In this document: positions 19,506 through 30,985 of the stretch, piece by piece
How positions within the stretch are numbered: position 1 is the first letter of the stretch
Layout of the letters: each line of letters opens with the position of its first letter
Origin: Emiliania huxleyi CCMP1516
Taxonomy: Eukaryota; Haptophyta; Isochrysidales; Noelaerhabdaceae
Direction: 5' to 3'
NCBI RefSeq assembly: GCF_000372725.1
Contig: NW_005200011.1
Coordinates: 620,023 to 684,022 of the forward strand
Length of the DNA stretch: 64,000 nucleotides
The notes under the pieces: generated by a model
What the model saw: only the letters and a program-made list of their open reading frames with translations
Databases searched by the model: none
Told to the model about the DNA's origin: nothing
Program-made: the position numbers and the translations under genes

Positions 19506-20085
19506 CCAGCCCGCAGATGACTCCGAGGAGGACGAACCAGTGGAAATCCAGTTGTCAGATGTCACGATGCATCCGAAGGGGACCCCAGCGCCGGCATCAT
19601 CCGTAGAGGCACGAGTGTTCGAAGAGAGAGTGGACCTGAGCAACAACATGACCTGTAGGCAAATGATCGGAGTGGGAGTCAGAAACGTGGTCCTTGCGCG
19701 AGGGGAGCTCGATAGACTCGAGGGGCCAGGATACGCCGCGAGGAGGACGGAGTTGCGCCGAAAGGCGAAAGAAGCCGCGAGAACAAGGGACCGGCAGGCG
19801 GCGGCGTCACAGGACGAGGCAGAAGGGAACGACGCGACAGAGGAGGAAATGACAAGGGAGAGAACGACGAGAGTGGGACGACCGCGAGGTGGCATGAAGG
19901 TTGCAGCGAGAATCGGAGAGAGACTGCGAAGAGAGATAGGAAGAGGCGGACGCCCAAGCAAGGGTGGGCGACGGCTAGCGCACCACACACCTCTCCTTAA
20001 AATCCCTGTGTGGTGGCGGCGTGCCGTCCTCCCATCCCTCCCTTGGGTTGTCTGTTTTCTTTCTTTCTTTTTTCCAGCCCGCAGA
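19506..20085 (+). mobile_element. Longer copy of the (TTTC)n-tailed retroposon
   Basis: The body, 19518-20073, is flanked by a perfect 12 bp direct repeat CCAGCCCGCAGA (19506-19517 and 20074-20085). It ends in TTTC repeats and T, after the same tail as at 3315-3400. An open frame covers most of the body (from before MHPKG at 19567 to beyond 19960). It encodes an acidic stretch, a predicted helical Arg/Glu/Lys-rich region and GRPRGGMKVAARIGERLRRE. It extends about 50 bp further 5' than the copy at 3315-3818, so both are probably 5'-truncated to different points. The protein could be the C-terminal end of a LINE ORF; no polymerase motif is seen. Confidence 0.82.
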
Positions 20086-20299
20086 GCGGCAGAGGCTCGA
20101 GCCTCTGGCCCAGCGAGCCAGACGGTTACTGCCAGAGTGCAGAGACGGCGTGGGGCAGATTATCTAACGCGATAACGCGACTACACTTTGCCTCTTTGCC
20201 GCGCAACTTGCGCCCCTTTTAGCTTTTTGGAAACTTCTAATTTATTTCTTTAGACTCTCTTTATTTTTCCAACCCTTCCTCTATATCAGTGTCTCGTTT
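20086..20299. other. Short intergenic stretch
   Basis: Nothing recognised. It becomes AT-richer towards the hAT element. Confidence 0.5.
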
Positions 20300-21191
20300 G
20301 AATATAGCAAGGCTAGGGTTTAGAATTAGAACCAGATACCTAGATATCTGGGTATCTGCCAGATATCTGAAGGCTCAGAGCCACTTCTGTTTCTACTAGT
20401 AAAAGAGCGCGTCACACCCAGATACCAAGCAGATACGACCGTCCAGACACACCAAGACACACACCCACACGCTCCGACAGCGCGGCACGGCGGACAGCGG
20501 CCGCGACACACCGCGGGCGCGGCAGGGCGCGAGGGCCGGAGGGTCGAGGCGCGCTCCCGCGGTGCCTCTCACCCGCGCTGCCGCTCAAGCCGCGCACCAG
20601 TCGACTCCCTACTCGGTGTTGAACGCCGCGAAGAGTGAGTGCTCGAGCGTGGTGTCCTTGGCCGACGGCTTCTGGAGGTCGCCGTGCATCTTGCCCGCGG
20701 CCGAGAAGACGCGCTCGACGCCCGCGGAGGAGGCCGGTGCGGCGAAGTACTGCTTGACCATCTTGGCAAGCGCCGGCCACTTTGTCTCCTTGGCCTTCCA
20801 CCACGCGAGCACGTCGAGCTCGACTCCTCGGACTCCGCGAGGTACTGCTCGAGCTCATCGAGCACCGGGGTCGAATCGGCGGGCGCGACCTCCTTCTTGA
20901 TGCCGGTAAAGTTGAGCTGTGTGAATGCTGCGTGAAGAATATTTTTCGGGCCCTTTACCACCCGGAATATTTCTTCTTCACCACCCGCAAAAATCCGGCC
21001 GGTCGGCCCACAACTCTCAACGGGACAACGCGGCAGGTGAGCGCGCGAGGTGACCCCAGATACCAACCAGATCTCTGCCCAGATTTCTGCTTGTAAAAAA
21101 TCGCGGAAAAGAGCAACCAGATATCTATCTGGCACCGTTTTTGCACTATCTGCAGACCTAGATACCGGTAAACCCTAGCCTTGGAATATAT
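20300..21191 (-). mobile_element. Internally deleted hAT transposon
   Basis: The 876 bp element (20308-21183) has 15 bp terminal inverted repeats CAAGGCTAGGGTTTA (20308-20322, inverted at 21169-21183). It is flanked by an 8 bp target duplication, GAATATAG at 20300-20307 and GAATATAT at 21184-21191 (7 of 8 match), the size expected for hAT elements. Multiple CCAGATAT and CAGATACC subterminal motifs lie near both ends, another hAT trait. Inside, on the minus strand at 20609-20812, is the hAT C-terminal dimerisation domain: LAWWKAKETKWPALAKMVKQ, then SSAGVERVFSAAGK. Upstream sequence in two shifted frames (20815-20990) retains more of the transposase. The catalytic core is absent, so this copy cannot move on its own. 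Confidence 0.9.
20609..20812 (-). pseudogene. hAT transposase C-terminal dimerisation domain fragment
   Basis: About 67 residues remain of a hAT transposase. The Trp-Trp of AWWK, the ERVFSAAG motif and the following helix fit the family consensus. The 5' continuation is broken by a frameshift near 20815 (DELEQYLAE in one frame, then the dimerisation domain in another). No RNase H-like catalytic region is present. Confidence 0.85.
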
Positions 21192-21542
21192 AGAACAGAT
21201 ATGACTCTCGGTCTCGCTCAGAGTCAGACACGCCAGAGCAGGGGCGAGAGGGGAGGTATCAGTGTCGTTTCGGAATACAGAACATGACTCTCTCTCGCTC
21301 ACACAGTCAACGAACCTGCGGTGTGGCGTGTGGGCACAGAGTGAGAAGATCCCACACGTGCTGTGGCATGGGGTGTACGTGTACGTGTGCGTGTGGATGT
21401 GGTGAGAAGCTGCAACCCAAAGTGCATGCGCGCGCCCACACACCATGCAGCAATATTGAGTGTAAAGTGATTATAGTGGACCGGCGTCAGCCTCCTGCCG
21501 TGGCAGAGGCGGCTGAGAGCCTAGAGGGGGGCCGATCGGCCA
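21192..21542. other. Intergenic stretch
   Basis: No gene seen. Alternating GT/GTAC-rich sequence lies at 21370-21400. It probably includes the 3' UTR of the minus-strand ketoacyl synthase gene. Confidence 0.5.
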
Positions 21543-24069
21543 CTAACAGCGCGCGTAGAGGACGTAGGACACTTGCGAGCCGAAACCGGCAGCAAAGTGG
21601 AGCGCGTACTTGGCGTCGTGCGTGCCTCCTTCGCTGAGGCGGAGCGAGCCGAGCAGCGGGTCGGCTTGCTCGTGGTTGATCACCGGAGGGACGAAGCCGC
21701 TCGAGAGGGAGGCCACCGCCACGGCGTCCTCGAAGCAGACGCCCATCGCGTGGCCGGTCATCCCCTTGGTGTTTGTGATGATGATCTTGCGCGTCTCGGT
21801 CCCAAAGGCGGCGCGCAGCGCCGTCATCTCGGCGCCGGCGCAGCCGCCGCCGCGCGCGTGCGTGCACGTCTCGTGGGAAAAGTAGAGCAGCGCGTCTGCG
21901 ATCTCGGTGCGGGTCAGACCGTGAACCGCCTCGACCTGCTGCAGCAGCGCCTCGAGCGTCTCGGCGGCGTGGCTCGTGCCGATGGCGGAGGCGTGGAAGG
22001 CCGAGTTTGTGTGCACCGTGCCGAGCACCTTTGCCCGCGGCGAGGCGGCGGGGCGGCTGGCCAGCGCCTGCGGTGCGGGCAAGGGGCACGCCGCGAGTGA
22101 GCGAGGAGCGAGCGAGGGAGGGAGGGAGGGAGGGGGTGGGGGGGTGGGGGGGTGGAGAGGGCGGAGAGAGGGGTGTGCGGGGCAGTCGCGCACCGTGTCC
22201 GTCTCGAGGACGAGCCCGACCGCCCCCGCGCCGAGGATCATGCCGTTGCGCCGCTTGTCGAAAGGGAGCGCCGCCTCCGCCGCCGACGGGCGGGTCGAGG
22301 CGGCGCCGAGGGCGAGGAAGCCGGTGCCGATCCAGGGCAGGAGCGAGTCCGACGAGGGGTTGTCCGCCGAGATGACAACCACGCGCGCGCACCGGCCCGC
22401 GCGCAGCCAGTCGCAGGCGAGGGAGATGGCGGCCGTGGTGCCGGCGCAGGCGGCATTGATGTGCAGGTTTGGGCCGCGCGCGCCGACGAGCTCGGCGAGC
22501 TGCGAGTTGGCCATGACTAGCAGCTTGAAGAGGAGCTTGCGGTTGAACTCGTACCGAGGCGCGCCGCCGCCGTCGCCGCCGCCATTGACGCCGTTGGCGG
22601 CGGCCGCCGGCGCGCCCTTTGCGCCCGCCGCCGCCGACTTTGCGCCGGCGGGAGAGGCGCCGGCGGCCGCGTCCAAGTCGACGACCGGCTCGCCGGCGAG
22701 CAAGCCGGCGCAGAGGTCGAGGAGGGCCTGCCGGGCGGGCGGGTCGAGACGCGTGGCGTGCGCCTCGAGCTCGACTGCGAGGGAGCGCCTCGCCGCGCCC
22801 GTCGCGCGCGCGAACCCGTCCGTCATGAAGCGCGAGAGCTCGTCGACGAGCGAGTCGAGGGCGGGGAAGGAGGCGGCAAAGATGACGCCTGCGCCGGGGG
22901 AGCGGGCGGGCGACGCGGATGGGTGGGACGGGACGGGACGGCGACCACTCGCGCCGTACACCGGCCGGCCGCGGGGGGAGGCGCGGGAGGAGGAGGCGCG
23001 CGAGGAGGCGCGCGAGGAGGCGCGCGAGGAGGCGCGCGAGGAGGCGCACCCGTCTCGTCGCGGTGCCTCTTGTCGAGTCTCCACGGCTTGTCCCGCCCGC
23101 TCGAGCCCGGCAGGGGGGCGCCCGAACCGCAACCGACGCCGCCTCCGGCGCCGGCGGCCGCGGCGTGGAAGTTCGGCTCCGAGGCGGAGCGGCGGTGCCT
23201 ATTTTTCGCACCGCACCGCGAGGTCTCGAGGCGTGCTGCCCCCGCCCGCCCTTGCAGCGTGGGCGTGCGGCGCCGGTTCGCAGAGGAGGGAGGACCGTCC
23301 ACGAGGCCCGCGTCTTGCAGCGCCTGGAGACCGGCGCCGATGGCGAGGGCGTACGTCGTGTCGAGCGTCTCGACGATCCGCGGGTCGACCCCAAAGTCGG
23401 CGGCCAGATCGAACCCTCCGATCCGCGACGCGATTTGCACCACCTCCTGCAGCGCAGAGAGCGGCCGGCGGAGCCGCTCGCCCGTCGGGCTCTTGGAGAC
23501 CTGGACGACGTTCCTCGCGAGCTGGGCTTGGACGAGCGGGCGCGGCAGGGGCTCGATTAGGCTCTCGCCGCGCAGCAGGGCCTGCGGAGCCGGAGGGGAG
23601 AGCGGTGGAGGAGCGGAGGCTACGCGCGAGCCGGCGGGCAGTCGGCCTGCAGATTCGTCGAGTCGAAGACGCGGCGGCCACTCGCGCTGTTGGGCAGCCC
23701 AACAGAGATGCCACTGACGAAGCTGTCGCCCAGGTGCAGCCCGAGCGCGCGCACGCGCCGCGCCAGCGCCAGCGACGCCGGGCTCGTCTCAGCTGTTCCC
23801 GTCTCGTCGCGGCTGCTGCTCACTGCATTCGCGGCGGTCGCCTCGACGGGCGGCGGGCAGGCGGTCGAGGCGGTCGGTTCGGCGGCGCGGGAGCACTCCA
23901 TCTCCTTCATCGCCTTTGGCGGCGGCCTCCACCCACGCAGCTTCGACCACATAAGGAAGGCGACAACGACGCCGACGGTGGCGATCGTTGCTGCCACCAG
24001 CAACGCGCTCACAGGCAACGGCGGGTGCGGCCCATCGACTCCCGCGGGAGGAGGCTCCGAGCACTCCAT
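21543..24069 (-). CDS. Membrane-anchored beta-ketoacyl synthase (PKS/FAS-type KS)
   Basis: Four exons, complement(join(21543..22067, 22194..22888, 23296..23581, 23647..24069)), give 642 residues with phases 0, 1, 0. The first donor is GC, the others GT. Residues about 20-45 form one TM helix (VSALLVAATIATVGVVVAFL), absent from ordinary KS enzymes. A thiolase-fold KS domain follows: ISVGLPNSASGRRVFDSTNL, then IASRIGGFDLAADFGVDP, GVIFAASFPALDSL, the active-site region INAACAGTTAAISLACDWL with the nucleophilic Cys, DKRRNGMILGAGAVGLVLE, and catalytic histidines in FSHETCTHARGG and KGMTGHAMG. The Cys-His-His triad is thus intact. No acyltransferase, ketoreductase or ACP domain follows, so it is a stand-alone condensing enzyme. 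It would condense malonyl units with acyl chains at a membrane; the product is unknown. Confidence 0.87.
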
Positions 24070-24377
24070 AAATAGTCTGGGTGGGGGGGGGGGTAAACGC
24101 AGAGAGGAGGCCGGCCCCTGCCGACGAGGAGGGAGCAAGGAGAGGCGGCGCGGCGTATAGATACGGCTGACCTGAACCCTTTTTTTTTTGACTTCGAGAC
24201 GTGGCTTTCTCGAGGTTCTCGAGGTGGATGGCCGCGTTGGGTAGCGAGGATTGGTGTGACGCGATCCACGCAGGCGTGCTTTCTGGCGGCCGACCGTCAG
24301 TGCACGGAGTTGCCCCTTCTCCGACTGCCCCGGCGGCTAGTTCCCAGTGGCTGCTAGGCCAGCTACTTACTTAGGAC
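24070..24377. other. Upstream region of the ketoacyl synthase gene
   Basis: No gene seen. A G/C run lies at 24082-24092. A TATTTATGG stretch sits immediately over the KS start codon on the minus strand. Confidence 0.45.
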
Positions 24378-24790
<413 letters not shown>

Positions 24791-24904
24791 TAGCGGTATA
24801 GGTAGGTATAGAAAGGTGAAGAACAGCGCTGGCTCAGACTGGACATCACCGCTCTCGGTATTGGGTGGACGCCGGGACAGAATGGCCCATTCTCAGAATC
24901 GCTC

Positions 24905-26057
24905 TCATGCTTGACCCCAGTCAAGGTTATGGGAGCGGCCATAACAGGTGTTATGGCTGTTATGGCTGGCTGCTCATAACACCTCATAACACCTCATAAC
25001 ACCTCATAACACCTCATAACACATCCATCGCTGTTATGGCTGTTATGCCCACCCTACCATGACACCTCATAACACCTCATAACACTCATAACACATCCCA
25101 CTGGTTGTTATGACAGCCAGCATAACAACCTCATAACAGCTGTTATGTGTCCCACGGATTTTTCTTTTGGAGCCCCGCCGCGCGTATCCCGGCGTTCGCC
25201 GGTAAATTCTTCTTTCGCACAACACTGGGCACGGGTAAGATTCTTCTTTCGGAAATTGTAAAATTCTTCTTTCGGAGCGCCCGCCAACCATGGCCTACCG
25301 GATGAAGATGTTCAAGAGCCAGAAGCCCTCGTCGGTTGACCTGCGTGACCTGCGCGTCTCCGACTTCAAGAGGGTTCCCGGCTTCAACTATGTGTCGGCG
25401 GAGGACGAGCACACGGACAACTCGATGTGTGCTCTGACATCCGAGAGGCGTGGGCCATCAACGCGTCAAACGGCCTGCAAATCTACGCGTTTCCCGAGGG
25501 ATCGAAGGACGAGTCGGCGACGTGTTAACTTGGACGCCGAAAATGTTTCAGAGCGTCATGTCCGTTTGGTGTGCCCGGCCATCCGACCTCGGCTCGGACA
25601 TGTGGCTAGCCGTCGTCGAGATTCCGAGCAAGCAGCAGAACGCGCCCCTGTTCGGCACGTTGGAAGTGGCGGCTCCGCTGAGCGCGTGTTATTGAATTTA
25701 ACTTGAGGGCAAAAGAGAAAATATTTGGCGATCGATGCCGACCGAACCTCGCGCGCGGGACCTGTTCCTTTTTACCCATCTCACAGTAGAGGTGTCCGTT
25801 TTTATTTACTCGCGCGCGGCAGCGCGCGAAACGAAATTCCAGCGGCGAGCAGTTCGGTGTGGCCTCGCTTGCGTCTCGGGCCATAACACCGTGGATCCGG
25901 GACGGCTCTCTCATAGCTGTCCATAACATGTATCCAGTCTCATGGGTGTTAAGGGGCCGGCCCCATACCACCCATAACAACCCATAACATGTTATGGGCT
26001 GCTATGCCCCGAGAGCCATAACACCATAACAATAACTGCGCCTGGGGACAATCATGC
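24905..26057. mobile_element. DNA transposon with 6 bp target duplication, copy 1
   Basis: The element (24911-26051, 1141 bp) is bounded by perfect 6 bp direct repeats TCATGC (24905-24910, 26052-26057). Its ends are inverted repeats TTGACCCCAG and, at the other end, TTGTCCCCAG when read inward. Subterminal regions are packed with CATAACACCT and TGTTATGG motifs in both orientations. The interior (25290-25706) keeps the start of a reading frame, MKMFKSQKPSSVDLRDLRVS, also found in copy 2. Copy 2, inverted, is at 40484-41247. A 6 bp duplication does not fit hAT (8), Tc1/mariner (2) or PIF/Harbinger (3). The family is unassigned. Confidence 0.85.
25290..25706 (+). pseudogene. Element-borne ORF, shared with copy 2
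   Basis: The frame opens MAYRMKMFKSQKPSSVDLRD and runs 138 codons. A homologous start, MKMFKSQKPSSFDLRVSDFK, occurs on the minus strand at 40548-40835 in copy 2. Similarity fades after about 30 residues because of different deletions. A second frame in the same DNA (25450-25695) ends in GTLEVAAPLSACY. Probably a decayed remnant of an element protein. No domain is recognised. Confidence 0.5.
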
Positions 26058-26164
26058 GAGATGCGGTGCCGCATGGACCCACATTTGCACCTCTTTGTTT
26101 TTTGAAAACATGTGCACACACAAACGAGAAACGTCCCACCATCCCCAGGGCTGCGCAGGGGGCG

Positions 26165-27099
26165 CTACCTCTCAGCGACCTTTGCCTTCTTGTCGAAATA
26201 GTCCGCGCCGCCCTGTCTGACGGTGCCGCTACTGTCGAGCCACTCGTCGGGCGGCGGCCGCTCGTGCCTGCGTGTCAGAGCGGAGGGCGATGAGATCGGC
26301 ACGCAAACGGTCCCCGGCTTGCTTGGGATGGCCATTCCGCGGGTTGTGTTTGTTGCGCGCGCGCGCCTCGCTGCCAGCTCCATCCGCCCTCGGATGAAGT
26401 CAATCTTTCGCTGCGTCGAGTCCCCGTCCAGCCACTTGCCGATGCTGTGCCGCTTGGCCTGGCGGCGAGGGAGAGGCTTTGGGTGGTGCGGGGACGGGAG
26501 AGGCGGCGAGGGGTGAGAGCCGCCGCGCCTCGAGCGCCTCAAAGAGCTGGATGGCGGTCTTGAAGCGGTCGACCGCCTCGTCCCACTCCCCGAGACCTAC
26601 AAGCGACGGCCGTTTTCCTCTCGTGTTCACAGCGCTCACCGCTCTCCGCCGGGATGAACGGCACCGTGGTATGCGGCGGCCACGTTGTTGGTCAGCGCGG
26701 CGACGGTCTCATCGGAGACAGACTTCGCCTGCTGCGCAATGTGCAGCGCGCGCGAGAAGAGAAAGGCGGCGCCGTGAAACTCCCGGGCGTTGAACAGCAG
26801 CTTTGCAGCCGTCGAGGTGAACTCCTCCATGCGATGGATGCGCGCGGCTTCGCCCAGCGACTCGAGCGAGGCCTTCCACTCGTCGGTGATGGGCGGGCCG
26901 TACCTGCAGATGACCGGAGGGGGGTTCAAGGTGCGCACCAGTAGGTTCGACCGCCGCGAGTGGACGCGCGCCATTCTGCATCGGATGGCCCAGCGCCGTG
27001 CTGCGGCGAGAGACCCATCTCCATCTCGCTGGCGTACAGAAAGGGGTCGAGGCTCGGCGGATTTCTAGACTGCATTCGAGACGGCAGTGGTTCATCCAT
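26165..27099 (-). CDS. Small helical-repeat (TPR-like) protein
   Basis: Four exons, complement(join(26165..26458, 26529..26596, 26665..26903, 26939..27099)), give 253 residues. Junction phases 2, 1 and 0 all agree; the first two donors are GT and the third is GC. The middle is amphipathic helical and TPR-like: ARIHRMEEFTSTAAKLLFNA, REFHGAAFLFSRALHIAQQA, then GLGEWDEAVDRFKTAIQLFE. These pair into two or three helix-turn-helix units with the Ala/Gly/Phe spacing of TPRs. The C-terminal third is basic (TQRKIDFIRGRMELAARRAR) and then Pro-rich. No enzyme motif is seen. Such proteins are generally adaptors; no partner can be inferred. Confidence 0.75.
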
Positions 27100-28021
27100 G
27101 GAATGAACGGGCCGGCGCGAACAACGCCGAACTGCCGGCGCGAACAAACAGCCCGCGAAAGAATTTTTCGGGCCGCATTCTGGCTTGGCCTTTATAGATC
27201 TACGTTATTCGTCCGATTCTATATTCTTTTTCGAAGCGATTCTCAGCGATTTTCAGCGGGAATATAAAGAATATTTGAGAATATAGGCCCGATTTGGGGA
27301 GCTGTATTCTTGGCATATTCGAGAATATAGACCCTGTTTGGGACAAGACTACGGAAAGAATACGGAAAAAGAATATAGATAGTACTGGGCGAGAAAAACG
27401 TAGGCCAAATTCTGGCACGACGGTCGACGGTTGGGAGTCCACCGTGCACCGCGCTGCGAGCCTGTCGTGTCCCTTGCTTGTCAGGAGCACCCCACCTGTG
27501 CCCCGGATCGTCCTTCCAAAATCCTGCTCGTGCAGGTGTGGACCCTGTCCTCCTCCCCCATCCCTCGTTTGCGTTGTTGTTTTCTTTCTTTCTTTCTTAC
27601 ACTAGGCACGGGACACGAAGAAAGATTTTTTCCAACGCCGCGGAGCTCCTTTGGCGCAGCGATCGTGGCCAGCGCAACTCGCCTGTGGACTCAACGCTCA
27701 GCCAGGAGCTCTCCCGCAGGCGCCTGGGGCGCGAGCCATGCATGGCGCATAAACGCTCAGCAATGATGCCTCGCCTCAGAAGCACTGCGACGAATGCGGC
27801 ACCGGCGACGCATGGCAGGCTGGTCATCGATGACGCAGTTATAGGGTGTTGTGTGCCGTCAGAGTGACTCTCTGTGTGTCAGGGGGACATTCAGGGCCGT
27901 CCATCACGAGCTCCAGTAAGCTCGGAGACACCCCATCAGTGTGCGGCTCGACCTCTTTGAGTCACTTCCTTCCTTCCCGCTGTACCTGAGCACTTGAGCA
28001 CTGGATAGGGTCGATTCCGCG
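27100..28021. other. Gene-poor stretch with GAATAT-rich and retroposon-tail sequence
   Basis: No supported gene. At 27187-27400 are repeated GAGAATAT/ATATTCTC motifs, also seen at about 37915-38350, so a shared AT-rich element is likely. At 27545-27598 is another (TTTC)n tail preceded by CCATCCCTCGTTTGCG. Confidence 0.5.
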
Positions 28022-28213
28022 TGGTTACGGGACCCCTCGATCGTCTCGCCCTCCCTCACTGGTGTGTTCAACATTGGGGGGGGTCATTAACAAACCGACG
28101 GTACAGGATCGAGGTGCACGCTGCAGAAGCAGTGTCGTCCCCCCTCTCCATGCCATCATCTCGCCAGGAGACGTCGGCGGTGGTCGTGGCGGTGTGACCG
28201 ATCGAGCTACAAG
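28022..28213. repeat. Dispersed repeat, inverted copy of 7318-7502
   Basis: The reverse complement matches 7318-7502 with small indels. Nothing coding flanks it. Confidence 0.75.
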
Positions 28214-28733
28214 AGGAGCTAGACCGGCAATCCGTGCGAAAAGCATCAACTAATAATTAATGAACAAATATTGCTCGGTCGTCCCTGGAGTCCGTCTCGA
28301 TCTGGAGGAGACGGGTCAACCCCGTGAGGACCAGATCACGTGCATCTTGTCGTAGCCGGAGGGGATGTTGACCTTTAGCTATTGGAGCCGTCCTGTCCGT
28401 TGTTTTCTCACACCAAACCATTTACACGCCCTGTGATCACGACTCGTCAGATCTTCAAACTATTCATATCTTGTACACGACTGTGAGTATTTACCGGACG
28501 GCAGGCGCACGCAAGAGCGGTGTCCGATAACCAAGCCCCAGCAATATTAAAGCCCCAGAGCGCATACCAACGCCGGTTACGGCTTACGCGCCATATACAC
28601 ACCGCGCCCCCCGCTTCTTCGACTGACGACTTTGTACCCGGTAATTCCGCTGCGACTTTCAGTGTAGGCTGCCATGTTCTTAGCTGTCCACCAATCCAAC
28701 ACGCCGCTCGTCTTGCAGCACACTGAGCCCTGG
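28214..28733. other. Intergenic stretch
   Basis: No gene or clear repeat recognised. Base composition is more balanced than the window average. Confidence 0.4.
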
Positions 28734-29039
28734 TGTCGAGGTGTCGAGGCCCGGTGTCGAGGGTGTCGAGCTGCTGTCGAGGGATAGTTGGGCTTTACGA
28801 GAGTTTCCTCTCGCACCCTGCCTGGTTTCCTTTCCGTGTTTCCTGCTAGTTTCCCTAGAGCACCCTCTAGTTTCCTGGGGAAACTGAGCCGAGTCTGAGG
28901 CTGGTTTGGGCCCCAAATCAGCCAAATCGGCAAATACCGGGGTATTTTGCGGGTATACCTGGAAAACCCCGGGTATACCCTGGAAAATACCCAGAGCGGC
29001 CGCACACTGCTCGGTACCCCCCTGCACATCTAAAGGCAT

Positions 29040-29130
29040 CCCTGCTGCTAGGGGGGGGGGGTCTGACCCCCCCAGCAGCAGAGCTGCTAGGGGGGGGGGG
29101 TCCCGACCCCCCCAGCAGCAGAAGGCATTG
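29040..29130. repeat. Duplicated G-run/C-run palindrome
   Basis: Two tandem units, each CTGCTAG plus a G9-10 run, a short spacer and a C7 run ending in AGCAGCAG. A related, more extreme version with G14-22 and C13 runs lies at 29725-29850. Both can form hairpins or G-quadruplexes. Confidence 0.8.
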
Positions 29131-30314
29131 GACCCAGCTCTCCCGCCTCTTCGCCGCCGCCGCCCCCTCCCACCTCGGCTCGTGTTTTAGCGGTACGGTT
29201 AGCGAGAGGCATAGAAGAGGTTAGCGAGAGGCATAGAAGAGGTTTGGTCGGTTGTGTTCACCGCGCCTTCGAGCCCAATACACCTTCGTCGTGTCGAGTG
29301 CTGGCGTTTTACTAACGACTTGTGAGATGTGACCATGGTGAGTCTATCTTGTACTACCACACTAAAAGCCGTATAGTGTGAGCCACTCACTCGGGCGTCT
29401 CGGCTGACGTTGATCGATCAGCGTTGATCTCCCTAGCCTATCGGTCCCCCGCTCGATCCTCGGATCGCTCGCTCGTCGAAATCGATCGACTGAGCTGTCG
29501 TAGTGGAGCGTCCACTTTTCTTTTTTCGAAAACGCGCGCGGCACGAGAGGCGTAGAAGAGAGACTGGCGTGCCCCGCGCCCGGCTGGCAGTAGGAGGGTA
29601 CGCCGGTGAGACCACTGGTTATGGAGTCGACCATAAAATCTCGCCACTGGAGCGCTAACCGTACTTACTTACTTACAGCTGCTGTCTGTACAGAGATGCC
29701 AACACCCCCCACAGGCAGAGCGCTCCTGCTGGGGGGGGGGGGGGGGCCCGACCCCCCCGCAGCAGGGCGCTGCCTGGGGGGGGGGGGGGGGGGGGCCCCC
29801 CCCCCCTTTAAAGGGCCGGGGGGGGACCCAGCAATGGGCGGCCCCCCCCCCCTAATTTGGCCGGTTCCCCCGGTTCCCTTCCAAATTTGGCCCCAAACAA
29901 TTTTCAAAATCTGGGAAAATCCAGAGTTTCCCAAATGGAACCCGAATGGGGCACCAAACACCCTCTGGTTCCCTGGAAACTTCCAGAAACGCAAAGTGCT
30001 GGGGACCCTCTAGTTTCCCTCCGGGTTGCCGGAACTCTCGTAAAGGCCAAAGGGATAGAGGTGTCGAGGCCTATCGAGGCCTGTCGAGGCCTGTCGAGGC
30101 CTGTCGAGGCCTGTCGAGGCCTGTCGAGGCCTGTCGAGGCCTGTCGAGGCCTGTCGAGGCTGGGACCATGCTTGTCCGTGTCGAGGTGTCGAGGAGTGGT
30201 GTCGCGGGTGTCGAGGGGTGTCGAGGGTGTCGAGCGGGTCGAGCGGGTCGAGCGGGTGTCGAGTGTTGTCCAGGTGTTTAGCGTCTAAGGTGTCGAGGTG
30301 TCCAAGGTGGCAGG

Positions 30315-30985
30315 AAGCAGTTGCATCCCATAACAAAACTTGGGCAGCAGTTGCAAAGCTGTTTCGTCCCTTAGTTGCAGCCTCTCAGTTGCACCCCTGT
30401 TGATGTAGCACAACCTGTGAGCACAACCAGTATACTCTGTGGACATTTGAGGACATCAAGCTCATTGCCAGGAGTCATTGCCACTGCACAAGGTGCTGTG
30501 CAGGCGCAGCACCTAAGGCTACAGCACACCCCATGTAGCAGCGTCGCCGCTGCAGCGTCGTCGCCGCTGCAGCGTCGCCGCTCGCCGGCGCACAAAGCGC
30601 AACTGACCACAGCGCTCATGGCACAGGCTGGATGGCTGGTGCCATGAGTCAGTGGACATTGCCACTGCACAAGGTGCTGTCCAGCAGCTAAGGGCGACAG
30701 TACCCCATCGCAGCAGCGTCGCCGCCGCTGCCAGCGTCGCCGTCGCAGCGTCGCCAGTGCACAAAGCGCAATGGACCACAGGTCCGCACTCATGGCACAA
30801 GCTCACTGGTGTGAGGATTCATTGCCACTGTACAAGGTGCTGCGCAGCACCTGAGGGCTACCTGAGTACTGCCATGGTTGCTACATCAACAGGAGCTGCA
30901 ACTTGAGCTAGAACTTGAGAGGCTGCAACTGAGGGATAAAAGTACTGCCAGCCAAGTATTGCTGCTGCAAACCCTGATTTTCTAA
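30315..30985. mobile_element. Inverted-repeat element made of ~180 bp tandem units
   Basis: The ends are inverted repeats: TTAGTTGCAGCCTCTCA and CTGTTGATGTAGCA near 30372-30417 recur inverted near 30884-30945. Between them are about three diverged ~180 bp units, each with ATTGCCACTGCACAAGGTGC, a GCAGCGTCGCC run, GCACAAAGCGCAA and CTCATGGCACA. The outer boundaries are not certain. GTCGAGG minisatellites flank it on both sides. No ORF of interest. Confidence 0.6.

Noticed and set aside
21976..24075. Plus-strand open frame of about 700 codons
   Set aside because: Antisense to the ketoacyl synthase, whose exons show clear catalytic motifs; this frame has none.
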